Of a DNA stretch of 64,000 bases, positions 1-8,541 are shown one piece after another (positions within the stretch are counted from its first letter, which is position 1; each line of letters opens with the position of its first letter). This stretch comes from Allostella vacuolata. GTDB taxonomy: Bacteria > Pseudomonadota > Alphaproteobacteria > ATCC43930 > Allostellaceae. The translations under genes were made by a program, and so were the position numbers. The stretch covers positions 1,054,501 to 1,118,500 of the forward strand of contig AP019702.1 in NCBI GenBank assembly GCA_006739055.1. Direction: 5' to 3'. The notes under the pieces were generated by a model. That model did no database searches. It was not told where the DNA came from and saw nothing but the letters and a program-made list of their open reading frames with translations.

Positions 1-122
1 CCCGCCGCTGAGCGGCCGATTTTTTCTCGACCCGGACCCTAGAAGCTTTCGTTTCCCGCGACCCGGCTGCCGGCACTAACGACAACGACCAGCAGGCCGA
101 AAATACCCGAGGAGGACATCGC

Positions 123-1115
123 ATGAGAAAGATCGCCGCCATCGTCGCCGCCCTCTCCTTCGCCGCCCTTGCCGCCGACGCCGGTGCGCAGGAGCGCATC
201 CGCGTCGCCGGCGCCGCCCAGCCGGGCTCGGTCATGGAGGGGATCGCCCGGACCCTGATCGAGAACTTCAACAAGGGGGCCGGCGGCAAGTACCAGATGG
301 AGTACCAGTTCGTCGGCTCCGACCAGGAGCTGACGCAGCAGGTCGTCCGCGGCCGGCTCGAGATCGGCACGGCATCCCTGGCCGGCGCCGCCATCTCCGT
401 CCCCGAGGGCGCCGTCATGTCGCTGCCCTATCTCTGGGCAAGCGACGCGGAGCGCATCTGGGTGTCGGACAACGTCGTGCGCCCGGTGATCGACGACATC
501 TATCTGGGCCGCGGCCTCGTCATCATCGGCATGGCCGAGACGGGCTGGGCCAACGTCTTCTGCAAGACCACCTGCGACAGCCCGGAAGAGCTGAAGGGCC
601 GCCGGTTCCGGGTCGGCCCGGCCACCTCGAGCAAGCTGTTCTGGGAAGGCATGGGGGTGAACGGCGTGCAGCTGGCGCTGCCCGATTTCTTCACCGGCCT
701 GGAGCAGGGCATGGTGGAGGGCGGCGACCTTCCCTTCACCTACTATGTGACGACACCGGCGGCCCAGCTGGCCAAGCACTATGTGATGACCCAGAACTAT
801 CATCACGACCAGCCCTTCTATGCGAACAAGGCCTTCTTCGAGAAGCTGCCCAAGGACATCCAGGCGCTGCTCAAGAGCGCGATGCCCTCGAACGAGGAGA
901 TGCGCCGCCGCCAGGCCGCCGACTACCAGAAGCGCGCCGAGGCGTTCAAGGCGGGCGGCGGCAAGATCGTCGACCTGACCGACGCCCAGCGCGCCGCCTT
1001 CGCCGCCCGCGTCACTCCCGGCAACGAGGGGCTGGTGGCAACGCTGCCGGGCCGCTCGCGCGACCTCTACAATGCGGTCCTCGAAGGCAAGAAGCGCTAT
1101 GCGGCCTCCCGCTGA
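123..1115 (+). CDS. dctP: TRAP transporter substrate-binding protein (DctP family)
   Basis: Periplasmic receptor of a TRAP importer, which captures an organic acid and hands it to the DctQM membrane pair. The 330-aa product begins with a Sec signal peptide (about residues 1-22, cleavage after the Ala/Gly-rich stretch). The mature part shows the usual DctP features: an early AGAAQPGS segment, and a central GRRFRVGPATSSK region holding the conserved arginine that normally pairs with a substrate carboxylate. Length is typical for the family. A strong GAGGAGGA ribosome site lies just before the ATG. It is first in an operon with a small and a large permease. The substrate cannot be read from sequence. 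Confidence 0.9.
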   Translation: MRKIAAIVAALSFAALAADAGAQERIRVAGAAQPGSVMEGIARTLIENFNKGAGGKYQMEYQFVGSDQELTQQVVRGRLEIGTASLAGAAISVPEGAVMSLPYLWASDAERIWVSDNVVRPVIDDIYLGRGLVIIGMAETGWANVFCKTTCDSPEELKGRRFRVGPATSSKLFWEGMGVNGVQLALPDFFTGLEQGMVEGGDLPFTYYVTTPAAQLAKHYVMTQNYHHDQPFYANKAFFEKLPKDIQALLKSAMPSNEEMRRRQAADYQKRAEAFKAGGGKIVDLTDAQRAAFAARVTPGNEGLVATLPGRSRDLYNAVLEGKKRYAASR

Positions 1116-1158
1116 CCAGCGGCCGGATGCCCGGCCGGCCCCCGCCTCGGGGGCCGGC

Positions 1159-1650
1159 ATGGGCGTCCTCTTCCGCGTGCTGCTGCGCCTGGAGGCATTC
1201 GTCTGCTTCACGGCGCTGATCGTCGGCACGCTGGCGCTGCTGGCCGACATCCTCGGCCGCGAAGTGTTCGGCGTCGGCGTGTTCGGTGCGCAGCGGCTCG
1301 CCGTCTACTGCATGGCCGTCGCCGGCATGCTGGGCTTCTCCTACGTCGTGTCCCAGGGCGGGCATGTCCGGGTGTCGATCGTCGACCGCATCGTCCCGGT
1401 GCGTTTCGAGGCGCTCGCCCGGCGCATCGCCAACCTCGTCTCCGGCCTGATCTGCATCGGCCTGGCGGTCGGCGCCTACATCTTCGTGCGCGGGTCGTAC
1501 CTGCTGGGCGAATACAGCATGACGCTGCCGCTCGCCGTCTGGACCGTGCAGTCGGTCCTGCCGGTGGCCTTCGCCCTGGCGGCGGTCAAGTACCTGCTGT
1601 TCGTCGTGGCGCCCGGCCTGGAATCGAACGAGGGGAGCGCCGACCTGTGA
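1159..1650 (+). CDS. dctQ: TRAP transporter small permease (DctQ)
   Basis: Small four-helix membrane subunit of the TRAP transporter, which supports the DctP-DctM interaction. The 163-aa product has four hydrophobic segments and the DctQ-like stretch following helix one (LADILGREVFG). The start is uncertain. An in-frame ATG at 1099 would overlap the dctP stop and add 20 Pro/Ala/Arg-rich residues; ATG 1159 gives a normal-length protein starting about 13 residues before helix one. Its stop overlaps the GTG of the next gene, so the two are probably translationally coupled. Confidence 0.82.
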   Translation: MGVLFRVLLRLEAFVCFTALIVGTLALLADILGREVFGVGVFGAQRLAVYCMAVAGMLGFSYVVSQGGHVRVSIVDRIVPVRFEALARRIANLVSGLICIGLAVGAYIFVRGSYLLGEYSMTLPLAVWTVQSVLPVAFALAAVKYLLFVVAPGLESNEGSADL

Positions 1651-2909
1651 CCGGCATCCTGATCGCGCTCGCCTGCCTGCTGCTCGTCTTCCTGCGCCAG
1701 CCGGTGGTGCTGGTCCTGGGCGTCGCCGTCGCCGCGATCCACGAATTCGTCGCGCGCGGCTCGTCGGCCGAATACCTCGTGCAGGACCTCTGGTTCACGA
1801 TCGACCGGGACGTGCTGCTGCCCATTCCGATGTTCATCCTGGCCGGCAACATCATGAGCCGGGGCGAGATCGCGCGGCGCCTGATCGACATCATGGTGCA
1901 CCTGACCGCCGGCGTGCGCGGTGGCCTGGCGGTGGCGACGATCCTGTCCTGCGCGGCCTTCGCCGCGATCTCCGGCTCGTCCATCGTCACCCTGGCCGCG
2001 ATCGGGTCCATCATGTACCCGGCGCTGCTGAAGGAAGGGTACCCGAAGGCCTTTGCGCTGGGCGTCCTGTGCTCCGGCGGCACGCTCGGCATCCTCATCC
2101 CGCCGTCGATCCCGATGATGCTCTACGGCATCATCACCGAGACCTCGATCATCAAGCTCTTCATGGGCGGCATCGGCCCCGGCCTGCTGCTCACGCTGTT
2201 CCTCGGCGCCTATTGCGCCTGGCAGGCGCCGGTGACGGCGGCCCGGCAGTTCTCGGGCTCCGGCCTCGTGCGGGCGGTCGGGCGCGGCGGCCCCGCGCTG
2301 CTGCTGCCGGTGATCCTGATGGGCGGCATCTATTCCGGCCACTTCACCACCACCGAGGCGGCCGTCGTCTCGCTGGTCTACGCGCTGGCCGTCGAGGGTC
2401 TCTACTATCGCGACATCCGCCTGGCCGACCTGGGCGGCATGATCGGCGACACGATCAAGCTGTTCGGCACCCTGGTGCCGCTGCTGGCGATCGCCGGCAG
2501 CTTCAACGTCATTCTGGACTATGAGGGCATTCCCAAGCTCTTCGTGGCCTGGATCACCCAGTGGGTGACCGACCCGATCTCGGCCGGGATCGTCCTGAAC
2601 CTCATCCTGCTGGTGGCCGGCTGCTTCATGGACATCGGCTCGGCGATCCTGATCCTGTCGCCGCTGCTGCTGCCACTCATGCAGTCGCAGGGCTACGACC
2701 CCGTGCATGTCGGCATCATCACGACGATGAACCTGGAGATCGGCTACATCACCCCCCCGGTCGGCCTCAACCTCTTCGTGGCCATGAGCATCTTCAAGGA
2801 AGGCTTCGGAACGATCGTCCGCGGGTCGCTGCCGTTCGTGATCGTCATGGCGATCCCCCTCGTCATCGTCACATACTGGCCGGCGGTCGTGTTCTGGTTC
2901 GTGCGCTGA
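1647..2909 (+). CDS. dctM: TRAP transporter large permease (DctM)
   Basis: Large membrane subunit that carries the Na+-coupled transport path of the TRAP system. It is 420 aa with about 12-13 hydrophobic helices. The family hallmarks are visible: an early PIPMFILAGNIM segment, AAISGSSIVTLAAIGSIM, LGILIPPSIPMMLYG and a late GYITPPVGLNLFV loop. Translation starts at a GTG that overlaps the dctQ stop by four bases (GTGA). With the two genes before it, it forms a complete three-gene DctPQM importer. The gene that follows, 21 bp away, is a molybdoenzyme, which may act on the imported compound or simply share the transcript. Confidence 0.93.
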   Translation: MTGILIALACLLLVFLRQPVVLVLGVAVAAIHEFVARGSSAEYLVQDLWFTIDRDVLLPIPMFILAGNIMSRGEIARRLIDIMVHLTAGVRGGLAVATILSCAAFAAISGSSIVTLAAIGSIMYPALLKEGYPKAFALGVLCSGGTLGILIPPSIPMMLYGIITETSIIKLFMGGIGPGLLLTLFLGAYCAWQAPVTAARQFSGSGLVRAVGRGGPALLLPVILMGGIYSGHFTTTEAAVVSLVYALAVEGLYYRDIRLADLGGMIGDTIKLFGTLVPLLAIAGSFNVILDYEGIPKLFVAWITQWVTDPISAGIVLNLILLVAGCFMDIGSAILILSPLLLPLMQSQGYDPVHVGIITTMNLEIGYITPPVGLNLFVAMSIFKEGFGTIVRGSLPFVIVMAIPLVIVTYWPAVVFWFVR

Positions 2910-2930
2910 AACGGTTCGAGGTCTGGCCAA

Positions 2931-5240
2931 GTGACGATGGATATCCGGCGGGTCGCCCATTGCAGCCACTGGGGCGCGTTCGAGCTTCTGGTCCGGGACG
3001 GGCGGATCGTCGGGGTGGAGCCGATGGCGTTCGACCCGGCCCCGTCGGACATCATCCGCAGCGTGCCGGAATGGGCCGATCCGCGGTTGCGCATTGCCCA
3101 GCCGATGGTGCGCGAGGGCTGGCTCCGCGGCCGCGAGCGCGCCGACGGGGCCGGCCGCGGGCGCGAGCCCTTCGTGCCGGTCGGCTGGGACGAGGCGCTC
3201 GACCTGGTGGCCGGGCAGATCCGCCGGGTCCGCGACCAGTTCGGCCCGGCCTCGATCTTCGCCGGCTCCTACGGCTGGACCAGCGCCGGGCGCTTCCACC
3301 ATGCGGCGACCGGGCTGAAGCGGATGCTGGGCCTGTCCGGCGGCTATACCGGGCACGTCAACACCTACAGCATCGCCGCCGGGCCGGTGATCCTGCGCCA
3401 CGTCTTCGGGTCGGAGGATGCCTGCAACGGCGGCGCCACCACGCTGGACACGGTGGCCGACCATTCCGAGACGGTGGTCGTCTTCGGCGCCCTGTCGCCG
3501 CGCACCGCCCAGACCGAGGCGGGCGGCATCGCCCGGCATACGCTGGAGGGGCACCTGAAGCGGCTGGCGGCGCGCGGCGCCCGGGTCGTGCTGGTCTCGC
3601 CCGCCCGCGATGACCTGCCCGACTGGGTGCCGGCCGAATGGCTGGCGATCCGCCCCAACACCGACACCGCGCTGATGCTGGCGCTGGCCCGGGAGATCGT
3701 GGCCGGCGGGCGCAACGACCTGGAGTTCCTCGGCCGCTGCTGCTCCGGCTCGGAGGAGTTCCTCGCCTATCTGGCGGGGGAACAGGACGGGGTGGTCAAG
3801 GACGCGGCCTGGGCGGCCCCGATCACCGGCATCGACGCTGCCCGCATCCGCGATCTGGCCCAGGCCCTGCCTGCGCGGCGGACGATGCTGACGGTAAGCT
3901 GGGCGCTGCAGCGCGCCGACCATGGCGAGCAGCCCTTCTGGGCGGCGGCGGGGCTGGCCGCGGTCATCGGCCAGATCGGCCTGCCCGGTGGCGGGGTCGG
4001 CTACGGCTACGGCTCGCTGGGCGGGGTGGGGGCGCCGCAGGTACAGTCGCAGCCGCCCGCCCTGTCGGCCGGCGTCAACCCGACCGGCAGCTTCATCCCG
4101 GTCGCCCGCATCACCGACCTGCTGTCGCGGCCGGGCGCGCCGTTCCACTACAACGGCCGGCAATACACCTATCCCGATACGCGCATGGTCTACTGGGCGG
4201 GCGGCAACCCGTTCCACCACCACCAGGACCTGAACCGCCTGCGCCGGGCCTGGGAGCGGCCGGAGGCGATCGTCGTGCAGGAGCCGTTCTGGACCGCGAC
4301 CGCGCGCCTGGCCGACATCGTCCTGCCCGCCACCACCTCGATCGAGCGCAACGACCTGTCGGGCAACCGCCGGTCGGACCACATCGTCGCCATGAAGAAG
4401 GCGATCGAGCCGGTCGGCGCCGCGCGCGACGACTTCGCCATCTTCGCCGACCTGGCGGGCCGTCTCGGCGTGGGCGAGGCCTTCACCGAGGGGCGGAGCG
4501 AGATGGAGTGGGTGCGCCATCTCTACGAGGCGAGCCGGGCCGATGCCGCCCGGCGGCTCGGCCATGCGATGCCGGACTTCGAGCAGTTCTGGGCGCAAGG
4601 ATATGCCGCCCTGCCGACCCGCCCCGACCACACCTACCTGGCGGACTTCCGCCTCGACCCCGATGCCCACCGGCTGGCGACCGACAGCGGCCGCATCGTC
4701 CTGCACAGCCCGCGCATCGCCGCCATGGCCCATGCCGACTGCCCGCCGCACCCGGCCTGGGTGGAGCCCGCGGAATGGCTGGGTGCCGGGACGGCGGGGC
4801 GGCGCTTCCACCTCGTCTCCCGCCAGCCGGTCGACAAGCTGCACAGCCAGCTCGACTATTCGACCCGCAGCCAGGCGGTGAAGCAGGACGGGCGCGAGGT
4901 CGCCTCGCTGCACCCGTCCGATGCCGCGGCCCTGGGCGTCGCCGACGGCGACACGGTCCGCCTGTCCAACGAGCGCGGCGCGTGCCTCGCCGGCGTCCGG
5001 GTGACGGAGGGCGTCAGGCCGGGCGTGGTCATCCTGCCGACCGGCGCCTGGTACACGCCGGCCGGCCAGGAGCCGGGCGCCCTCGACCTGGCCGGCAATC
5101 CCAACGTCCTGACGCTCGACAAGGGCACCTCGGCGCTCGGCCAGGGCTGCTCGGCCCATACCTGCCTGGTCGCGATCGAGCGGGTGGAGCGGATGCCGGC
5201 GCTCGAATACGCCCCGCCGCCGATCCGGAGCGCGGCGTAG
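2931..5240 (+). CDS. Molybdopterin-dependent oxidoreductase, BisC/TorZ (DMSO reductase) type
   Basis: Predicted Mo-bisMGD enzyme reducing S- or N-oxides. The 769-aa length matches cytoplasmic biotin/methionine sulfoxide reductases. There is no twin-arginine leader and no N-terminal Cys cluster for an FeS centre, as expected for the DMSO-reductase subgroup. The sequence SYGWTSAGR (about 113-121) matches the motif in which a serine (here S118) ligates molybdenum. The C-terminal part contains the usual cofactor-binding segment (SRQPVDKLHSQLD and following). The GTG at 2931 has a GAGG ribosome site at suitable distance; an ATG two codons later is an alternative. It lies directly behind the TRAP genes, so coupling of import and S/N-oxide metabolism is an inference. 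Confidence 0.88.
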   Translation: MTMDIRRVAHCSHWGAFELLVRDGRIVGVEPMAFDPAPSDIIRSVPEWADPRLRIAQPMVREGWLRGRERADGAGRGREPFVPVGWDEALDLVAGQIRRVRDQFGPASIFAGSYGWTSAGRFHHAATGLKRMLGLSGGYTGHVNTYSIAAGPVILRHVFGSEDACNGGATTLDTVADHSETVVVFGALSPRTAQTEAGGIARHTLEGHLKRLAARGARVVLVSPARDDLPDWVPAEWLAIRPNTDTALMLALAREIVAGGRNDLEFLGRCCSGSEEFLAYLAGEQDGVVKDAAWAAPITGIDAARIRDLAQALPARRTMLTVSWALQRADHGEQPFWAAAGLAAVIGQIGLPGGGVGYGYGSLGGVGAPQVQSQPPALSAGVNPTGSFIPVARITDLLSRPGAPFHYNGRQYTYPDTRMVYWAGGNPFHHHQDLNRLRRAWERPEAIVVQEPFWTATARLADIVLPATTSIERNDLSGNRRSDHIVAMKKAIEPVGAARDDFAIFADLAGRLGVGEAFTEGRSEMEWVRHLYEASRADAARRLGHAMPDFEQFWAQGYAALPTRPDHTYLADFRLDPDAHRLATDSGRIVLHSPRIAAMAHADCPPHPAWVEPAEWLGAGTAGRRFHLVSRQPVDKLHSQLDYSTRSQAVKQDGREVASLHPSDAAALGVADGDTVRLSNERGACLAGVRVTEGVRPGVVILPTGAWYTPAGQEPGALDLAGNPNVLTLDKGTSALGQGCSAHTCLVAIERVERMPALEYAPPPIRSAA

Positions 5241-5260
5241 GGCGCCCCTGCCGGGGCGCC
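5241..5260. terminator. Perfect hairpin between convergent genes
   Basis: GGCGCCCC and GGGGCGCC arms (8 bp each) flank a TGCC loop directly after the stop of the molybdoenzyme gene and before the convergent RTX gene. There is no T-run, so it is a candidate bidirectional terminator or 3'-end stabiliser rather than a textbook intrinsic terminator. Confidence 0.5.
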
Positions 5261-5276
5261 GCCCGCCGGTATCGCC

Positions 5277-6200
5277 TCAGAAGAAGAAGAAGTCCTGGGC
5301 CGCGAACTGGCTGGTGGTCACGTTCTTGACCAGCACGAAGTTGCCGCCGCCGAGGTCGATGCTGGTGCCGTCCGCCTGCGGGACGAGGCGGCCGAGCAGG
5401 TCGGCGAAGGTCTGGATGCCGCTGCCGTTGATGTTCGCCTGGATGCCGATCTGGTCGCCCTCGGCGCGGTGGAAGTCCTCGATCGAATCCCGGCCGCTGC
5501 CGTCGGCGAAGGCGAACAGGTCGCGGCCCTCGTCGCCGACCAGCACGTCCTCGCCGAGGTCGCCGCGGATATAGTCGTTGCCCGCCCCGCCGTTCACGAA
5601 GTCGTCGCCCCGGCCGCCATAGGCGAAGTCGTCGCCGTCGCCGCCCAGCACGCTGTCGTTGCCGAGGCTGCCGGTGACGAAGTCGTTGCCCTTGTCGCCC
5701 GACACCGTGTCGTCGCCCTGGCCGCCATGCATGCTGTCGTTGCCGGCACCGCCATAGACGCTGTCGTTGCCCTGGTTGCCGTTCAGGTCGTCGTCGCCCA
5801 GGCCGCCGCTCACCAGGTCGTTGCCGTCGAAGCCGAGCAGCTTGTCCGCGCCCGGCCCGCCATAGATTCCGTCATTGCCGGAATAGATCGCCTGGCGCAG
5901 GCCGAAGCTGTCGAGCTCGGAGATCTTCTGGTTGTAGAGCGCGAGGTCGATGGTGAAGCCCGACCCCTCGTAGTTGATGGCGTTGGAGTTCTGGAACGTC
6001 TCGCGGATGGTCGAGATGTAGCCCGAGGTGACGGTCTGGTTCTGGCTGGTGAAGGAGCCGGTGAAGGTCTGGATGGTGCCGAGCGGCGTCTGGAGCTGGA
6101 CGCTGGCGGTCGACGCGGTGAACACGAACGGCGGGGTCAGCGGGTAGAAGCCGACATTGACCGTCATGTCGATCGAGCCGTAGACGACGAGCTGTCCCAT
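5277..6200 (-). CDS. RTX calcium-binding repeat protein
   Basis: A 307-aa protein with no N-terminal signal peptide, a beta-rich unique N-terminus (about 1-105) and then tandem nonapeptide repeats of the GGxGxDxxx type from about 107 to 228. These repeats fold into a Ca2+-binding beta-roll. A segment after the repeats (GSGRDSIEDFHRAEGDQI) resembles the C-terminal part of serralysin-type secreted proteins, so type I secretion is the expected export route. It ends in four phenylalanines. No HlyB/HlyD genes are in the window. The neighbouring gene is a close structural paralog (same length, same repeat block). The function of the N-terminal domain is not recognised. Confidence 0.85.
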   Translation of the reverse strand: MGQLVVYGSIDMTVNVGFYPLTPPFVFTASTASVQLQTPLGTIQTFTGSFTSQNQTVTSGYISTIRETFQNSNAINYEGSGFTIDLALYNQKISELDSFGLRQAIYSGNDGIYGGPGADKLLGFDGNDLVSGGLGDDDLNGNQGNDSVYGGAGNDSMHGGQGDDTVSGDKGNDFVTGSLGNDSVLGGDGDDFAYGGRGDDFVNGGAGNDYIRGDLGEDVLVGDEGRDLFAFADGSGRDSIEDFHRAEGDQIGIQANINGSGIQTFADLLGRLVPQADGTSIDLGGGNFVLVKNVTTSQFAAQDFFFF

Positions 6201-6300
6201 GGTTTCCCCCCTTGGTCGGGCACGGCATGCGAACCGGCCCGGGAGCGATGATCCGGCCGCGCCGGACCATGGTCAATCGCCCCGAGCCTGGACGACGGGC

Positions 6301-7206
6301 CTAGACGATCAGAAAATGCTCGGCCGTCACGTCGCTGCCGGGATAGTTGCGGATCAGCACGCCGTTGCCGTCGCCGAGGTCGAGATACTGCCCGTCGGGG
6401 TGGAGACGGATGCGCGGCAGCAGGTCGGCCGGGCTGTCGATGGCGGTTCCGTTGACGAAGGCCAGGATGGCGATGCGGTCGCCGGCCGCGGGGTCGAAAT
6501 CCTCCACCGCGTCGTTGCCGCTGCCGTGGCCCATGAAGAAGGTGTCGGCGCCGAGATCGCCATAGAGCACGTCCGTGCCGAGGTCGCCCGACAGGAAGTC
6601 GTTGCCGTCGCCGCCGCGCAGTTGGTCCTCGCCCTGGCCGCCATAGACGAGGTCGTGGCCGGCCCCGCCCGCGACCGTGTCGCGGCCGAGGCTGCCGGTC
6701 GCCAGGTCGTCGCCGTCGCCGCCATCGACCCGGTCGTCGCCCTGGCCGCCATGGAGCGTGTCGGCGCCGTAGCCGCCGTCGACCGTATCGGCGCCGCGGT
6801 TGCCGTTCAGGTCGTCGCTGCCGAAGCCCCCCAGCACCAGGTCGTCGCCGTCGAAGCCGAGCAGGCGGTCGTCGGAGGTGCTGCCGAAGAGCGTGTCGTC
6901 GCCGGCGAAGAGCGCCATGCGCAGGCCGAACACGCCCCCCGTCGCCAGGGCCGCGGCATAGTCGGCGACCGCGATGTCGAGCCCGTCGATGGTGAAGGCC
7001 GGCTCCGCCTCGATGGCCCGGACGGTGCCGCCGGTCATCGCGCCGTCGGCGGCGTAGGTGAAGCTGCCGCGGACGAACTGGACCTGCCCCTGGTCCATCA
7101 TCTGGATCAGGCCGGCCGAGCGGGTCGAGACATGGGGCCCGGACAGGGCCTTCAGGCCCGCGTTGAGGGCCATGTCGGCGACGGCGGTGGCGATGAGCTC
7201 AGCCAT
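6301..7206 (-). CDS. RTX calcium-binding repeat protein (paralog)
   Basis: A 301-aa protein laid out like its neighbour: unique N-terminus (1-98), a block of GGxGxDxxx repeats (about 100-222), a serralysin-like GSGNDAVEDFDPAAGD segment and a short hydrophobic C-terminus (EHFLIV). The frame is open well upstream, but that part reads antisense through the cytochrome gene. The ATG at 7206 gives a protein collinear with the paralog and lies outside the cytochrome. The two RTX genes are in tandem, 100 bp apart, and probably arose by duplication followed by strong N-terminal divergence. Secretion through a type I system is inferred from the family. Confidence 0.83.
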   Translation of the reverse strand: MAELIATAVADMALNAGLKALSGPHVSTRSAGLIQMMDQGQVQFVRGSFTYAADGAMTGGTVRAIEAEPAFTIDGLDIAVADYAAALATGGVFGLRMALFAGDDTLFGSTSDDRLLGFDGDDLVLGGFGSDDLNGNRGADTVDGGYGADTLHGGQGDDRVDGGDGDDLATGSLGRDTVAGGAGHDLVYGGQGEDQLRGGDGNDFLSGDLGTDVLYGDLGADTFFMGHGSGNDAVEDFDPAAGDRIAILAFVNGTAIDSPADLLPRIRLHPDGQYLDLGDGNGVLIRNYPGSDVTAEHFLIV

Positions 7207-7222
7207 GGTTCGGCACCGATCG

Positions 7223-7546
7223 TCAGCGCTGGATCGAGCCGAGATAGGCGACCAGGTCGGCGATCTCCTCGATGGACAGGTCGATGTCGAGCATGGGCCG
7301 GGTTCCGTGGCCGATGCGGATGCCCTCCGCCAGGGCCTCGGCGATCGAATCCGCGGGCCAGTCCTTGGTGATGCCGCGGAACGGCCGGGCGCTGGGGTTG
7401 GGGCTGGGTCCGGTGCCGGCGATCGCGTGGCAGGTGGCGCAATGCTGGCGGGCCAGAGCCGCACCCGATTTCACGTCGCCCTCGGCCGCCGCCGGTGCGC
7501 CTGCGAGCAGGATCCCCGCCAGGCAGAAACTCGCTGTCCGCTTCAT
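7223..7546 (-). CDS. Small monoheme c-type cytochrome
   Basis: A 107-aa periplasmic electron carrier. It has a Sec signal peptide (residues 1 to about 21), a CATCH heme-attachment site at residues 36-40 and a likely distal methionine ligand at M85 (RPML). Length and spacing match class I cytochromes of the SoxX/cytochrome c552 kind. It sits 16 bp before the second RTX gene on the same strand and is divergent from an SDR gene. No oxidase or dehydrogenase partner is next to it, so its redox partner is unknown. The ATG at 7546 is chosen because it gives a clean signal peptide. Confidence 0.88.
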   Translation of the reverse strand: MKRTASFCLAGILLAGAPAAAEGDVKSGAALARQHCATCHAIAGTGPSPNPSARPFRGITKDWPADSIAEALAEGIRIGHGTRPMLDIDLSIEEIADLVAYLGSIQR

Positions 7547-7589
7547 CCGGGCCCGTATGGTTGTGCCGGCAGCGGGACGAATCCGCGGC

Positions 7590-7602
7590 CTTGTGGGACA
7601 AG
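7590..7602. promoter_or_regulatory. Short palindrome in the cytochrome/SDR divergent spacer
   Basis: CTTGT-GGG-ACAAG, a perfect 5-bp inverted repeat roughly midway between the divergent starts at 7546 and 7664. It could be a regulator site or part of a promoter. The evidence is symmetry and location only. Confidence 0.25.
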
Positions 7603-7663
7603 TCTTGCACGGCCGGGCCGCGCGGGGAAACCTCGCGCGACGACGCAATGGAGGGCAAGGGCG

Positions 7664-8380
7664 ATGGGCGAGCAGGATTCGGGGCGGGTGGCGATGATCT
7701 CGGGCGCCAATCGCGGCATCGGCAATGCGGTCGCGCGCCGCCTGCATCAGGAGGGCTATCGCCTCAGCCTGGGCGTGCGTCGCCCGTCCGCCTTCACCGA
7801 CCGCGCGGGGCTGGACGGTGCGGCAGCGGTCGAGATCGTCGCCTACGAGGCGGCCGAGCCGGCGGACGCGCAGAAGTGGGTGGACGCGACGCTGGCGCGC
7901 TTCGGGCGGATCGACGTGCTGGTCAACAATGCCGGCATCCACCGCAACGTGACGCTGGAGAGCGGCAGCGAGGAGGAGCTGGACGAGCTGCTCGCGATCA
8001 ACGTCAAGGCGCCGTTCCGGCTCATCCGCGCCGCCCTGCCGCACCTGAAGGCGGCCGGCAGCGGGCGGGTCGTCAACGTCTCGTCGATGTCGGGCAAGCG
8101 GGTGCGCAACCTGGCCGTCGGCTACCAGATGAGCAAGGCGGCGATGGTGACGCTGGCCCATGCGGTGCGCCGCGCCGGCTGGGACAGCGGGGTGCGGGCG
8201 GTGGCGGTCTGCCCGGGCTATGTCCGCACCGACATGGCAGGCGGCCCGACCGCGCCGCCGCGCGACCAGATGACCGATCCCGACGAGCTGGCGGCCCTGA
8301 TCGCCCAGGTCGTCGGCCTGTCCAACACGGCCTCGGTCGCCGAGCTGCTGGTCAATTGCCAGTACGAGCACATGCTCTAG
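7664..8380 (+). CDS. Short-chain dehydrogenase/reductase (SDR)
   Basis: A 238-aa classical SDR using NAD(P)H. It shows the nucleotide-binding GANRGIG (14-20), NNAG (88-91), the catalytic serine region VNVSSMSG (about 140) and YQMSK (Y154, K158). The substrate is not predictable. The ATG at 7664 follows a GAGGGCAAGGG ribosome site; the open frame extends far upstream but would run through the divergent cytochrome gene. Its stop codon lies immediately beside the left boundary of an IS-like remnant, so the insertion may have removed the original downstream context of this gene. Confidence 0.9.
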   Translation: MGEQDSGRVAMISGANRGIGNAVARRLHQEGYRLSLGVRRPSAFTDRAGLDGAAAVEIVAYEAAEPADAQKWVDATLARFGRIDVLVNNAGIHRNVTLESGSEEELDELLAINVKAPFRLIRAALPHLKAAGSGRVVNVSSMSGKRVRNLAVGYQMSKAAMVTLAHAVRRAGWDSGVRAVAVCPGYVRTDMAGGPTAPPRDQMTDPDELAALIAQVVGLSNTASVAELLVNCQYEHML

Positions 8381-8541
8381 CAGGCTGTTGAAGAAGGCTC
8401 TCGGGTGGCTTTGAGGATTGCCTCGTGGCCGTTGGGGTAGCTCAACTCGATCTCGATGATGCCGTCGTCGAGAAGTTCGGCGACGCCGTCACCGGTGGGC
8501 TCGTCCATCTCGTCATGGCCGGACCAGATGAAGGAGACCAT
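8377..8541 (-). CDS. Small protein with GHDEMDE motif, ending in the IS terminal repeat
   Basis: A 54-aa open frame beginning with an ATG at 8541. It is acidic, with a GHDEMDE segment near the N-terminus, a central DGIIEIEL strand-like part and a C-terminus (PSSTAC) encoded by the terminal repeat of the IS scar. From memory, short proteins with a GxDEMDExxGxGxAEL pattern recur in proteobacteria near mobile elements, but no function is known to me. It overlaps the SDR stop tail-to-tail by a few bases. It may be a real small gene whose end was rewritten by the insertion, or a remnant. Confidence 0.45.
   Translation of the reverse strand: MVSFIWSGHDEMDEPTGDGVAELLDDGIIEIELSYPNGHEAILKATREPSSTAC

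Noticed and set aside
1476-5159. Very long open frame (over 1200 codons) on the minus strand opposite the TRAP and molybdoenzyme genes
   Set aside because: It is antisense to well-conserved genes, and its product is a low-complexity Arg/Asp/Ala/Gly sequence typical of GC-rich shadow frames.
5500-7200. Tandem DNA repeats resembling a CRISPR or satellite
   Set aside because: The periodicity comes from 27-nt units encoding RTX nonapeptides; there are no spacers of the CRISPR kind.
6301-7464. Longer version of the second RTX gene starting at 7464
   Set aside because: The extra N-terminus is antisense to the cytochrome c gene and Pro/Arg/Ser-rich; the ATG at 7206 gives a protein matching the paralog.
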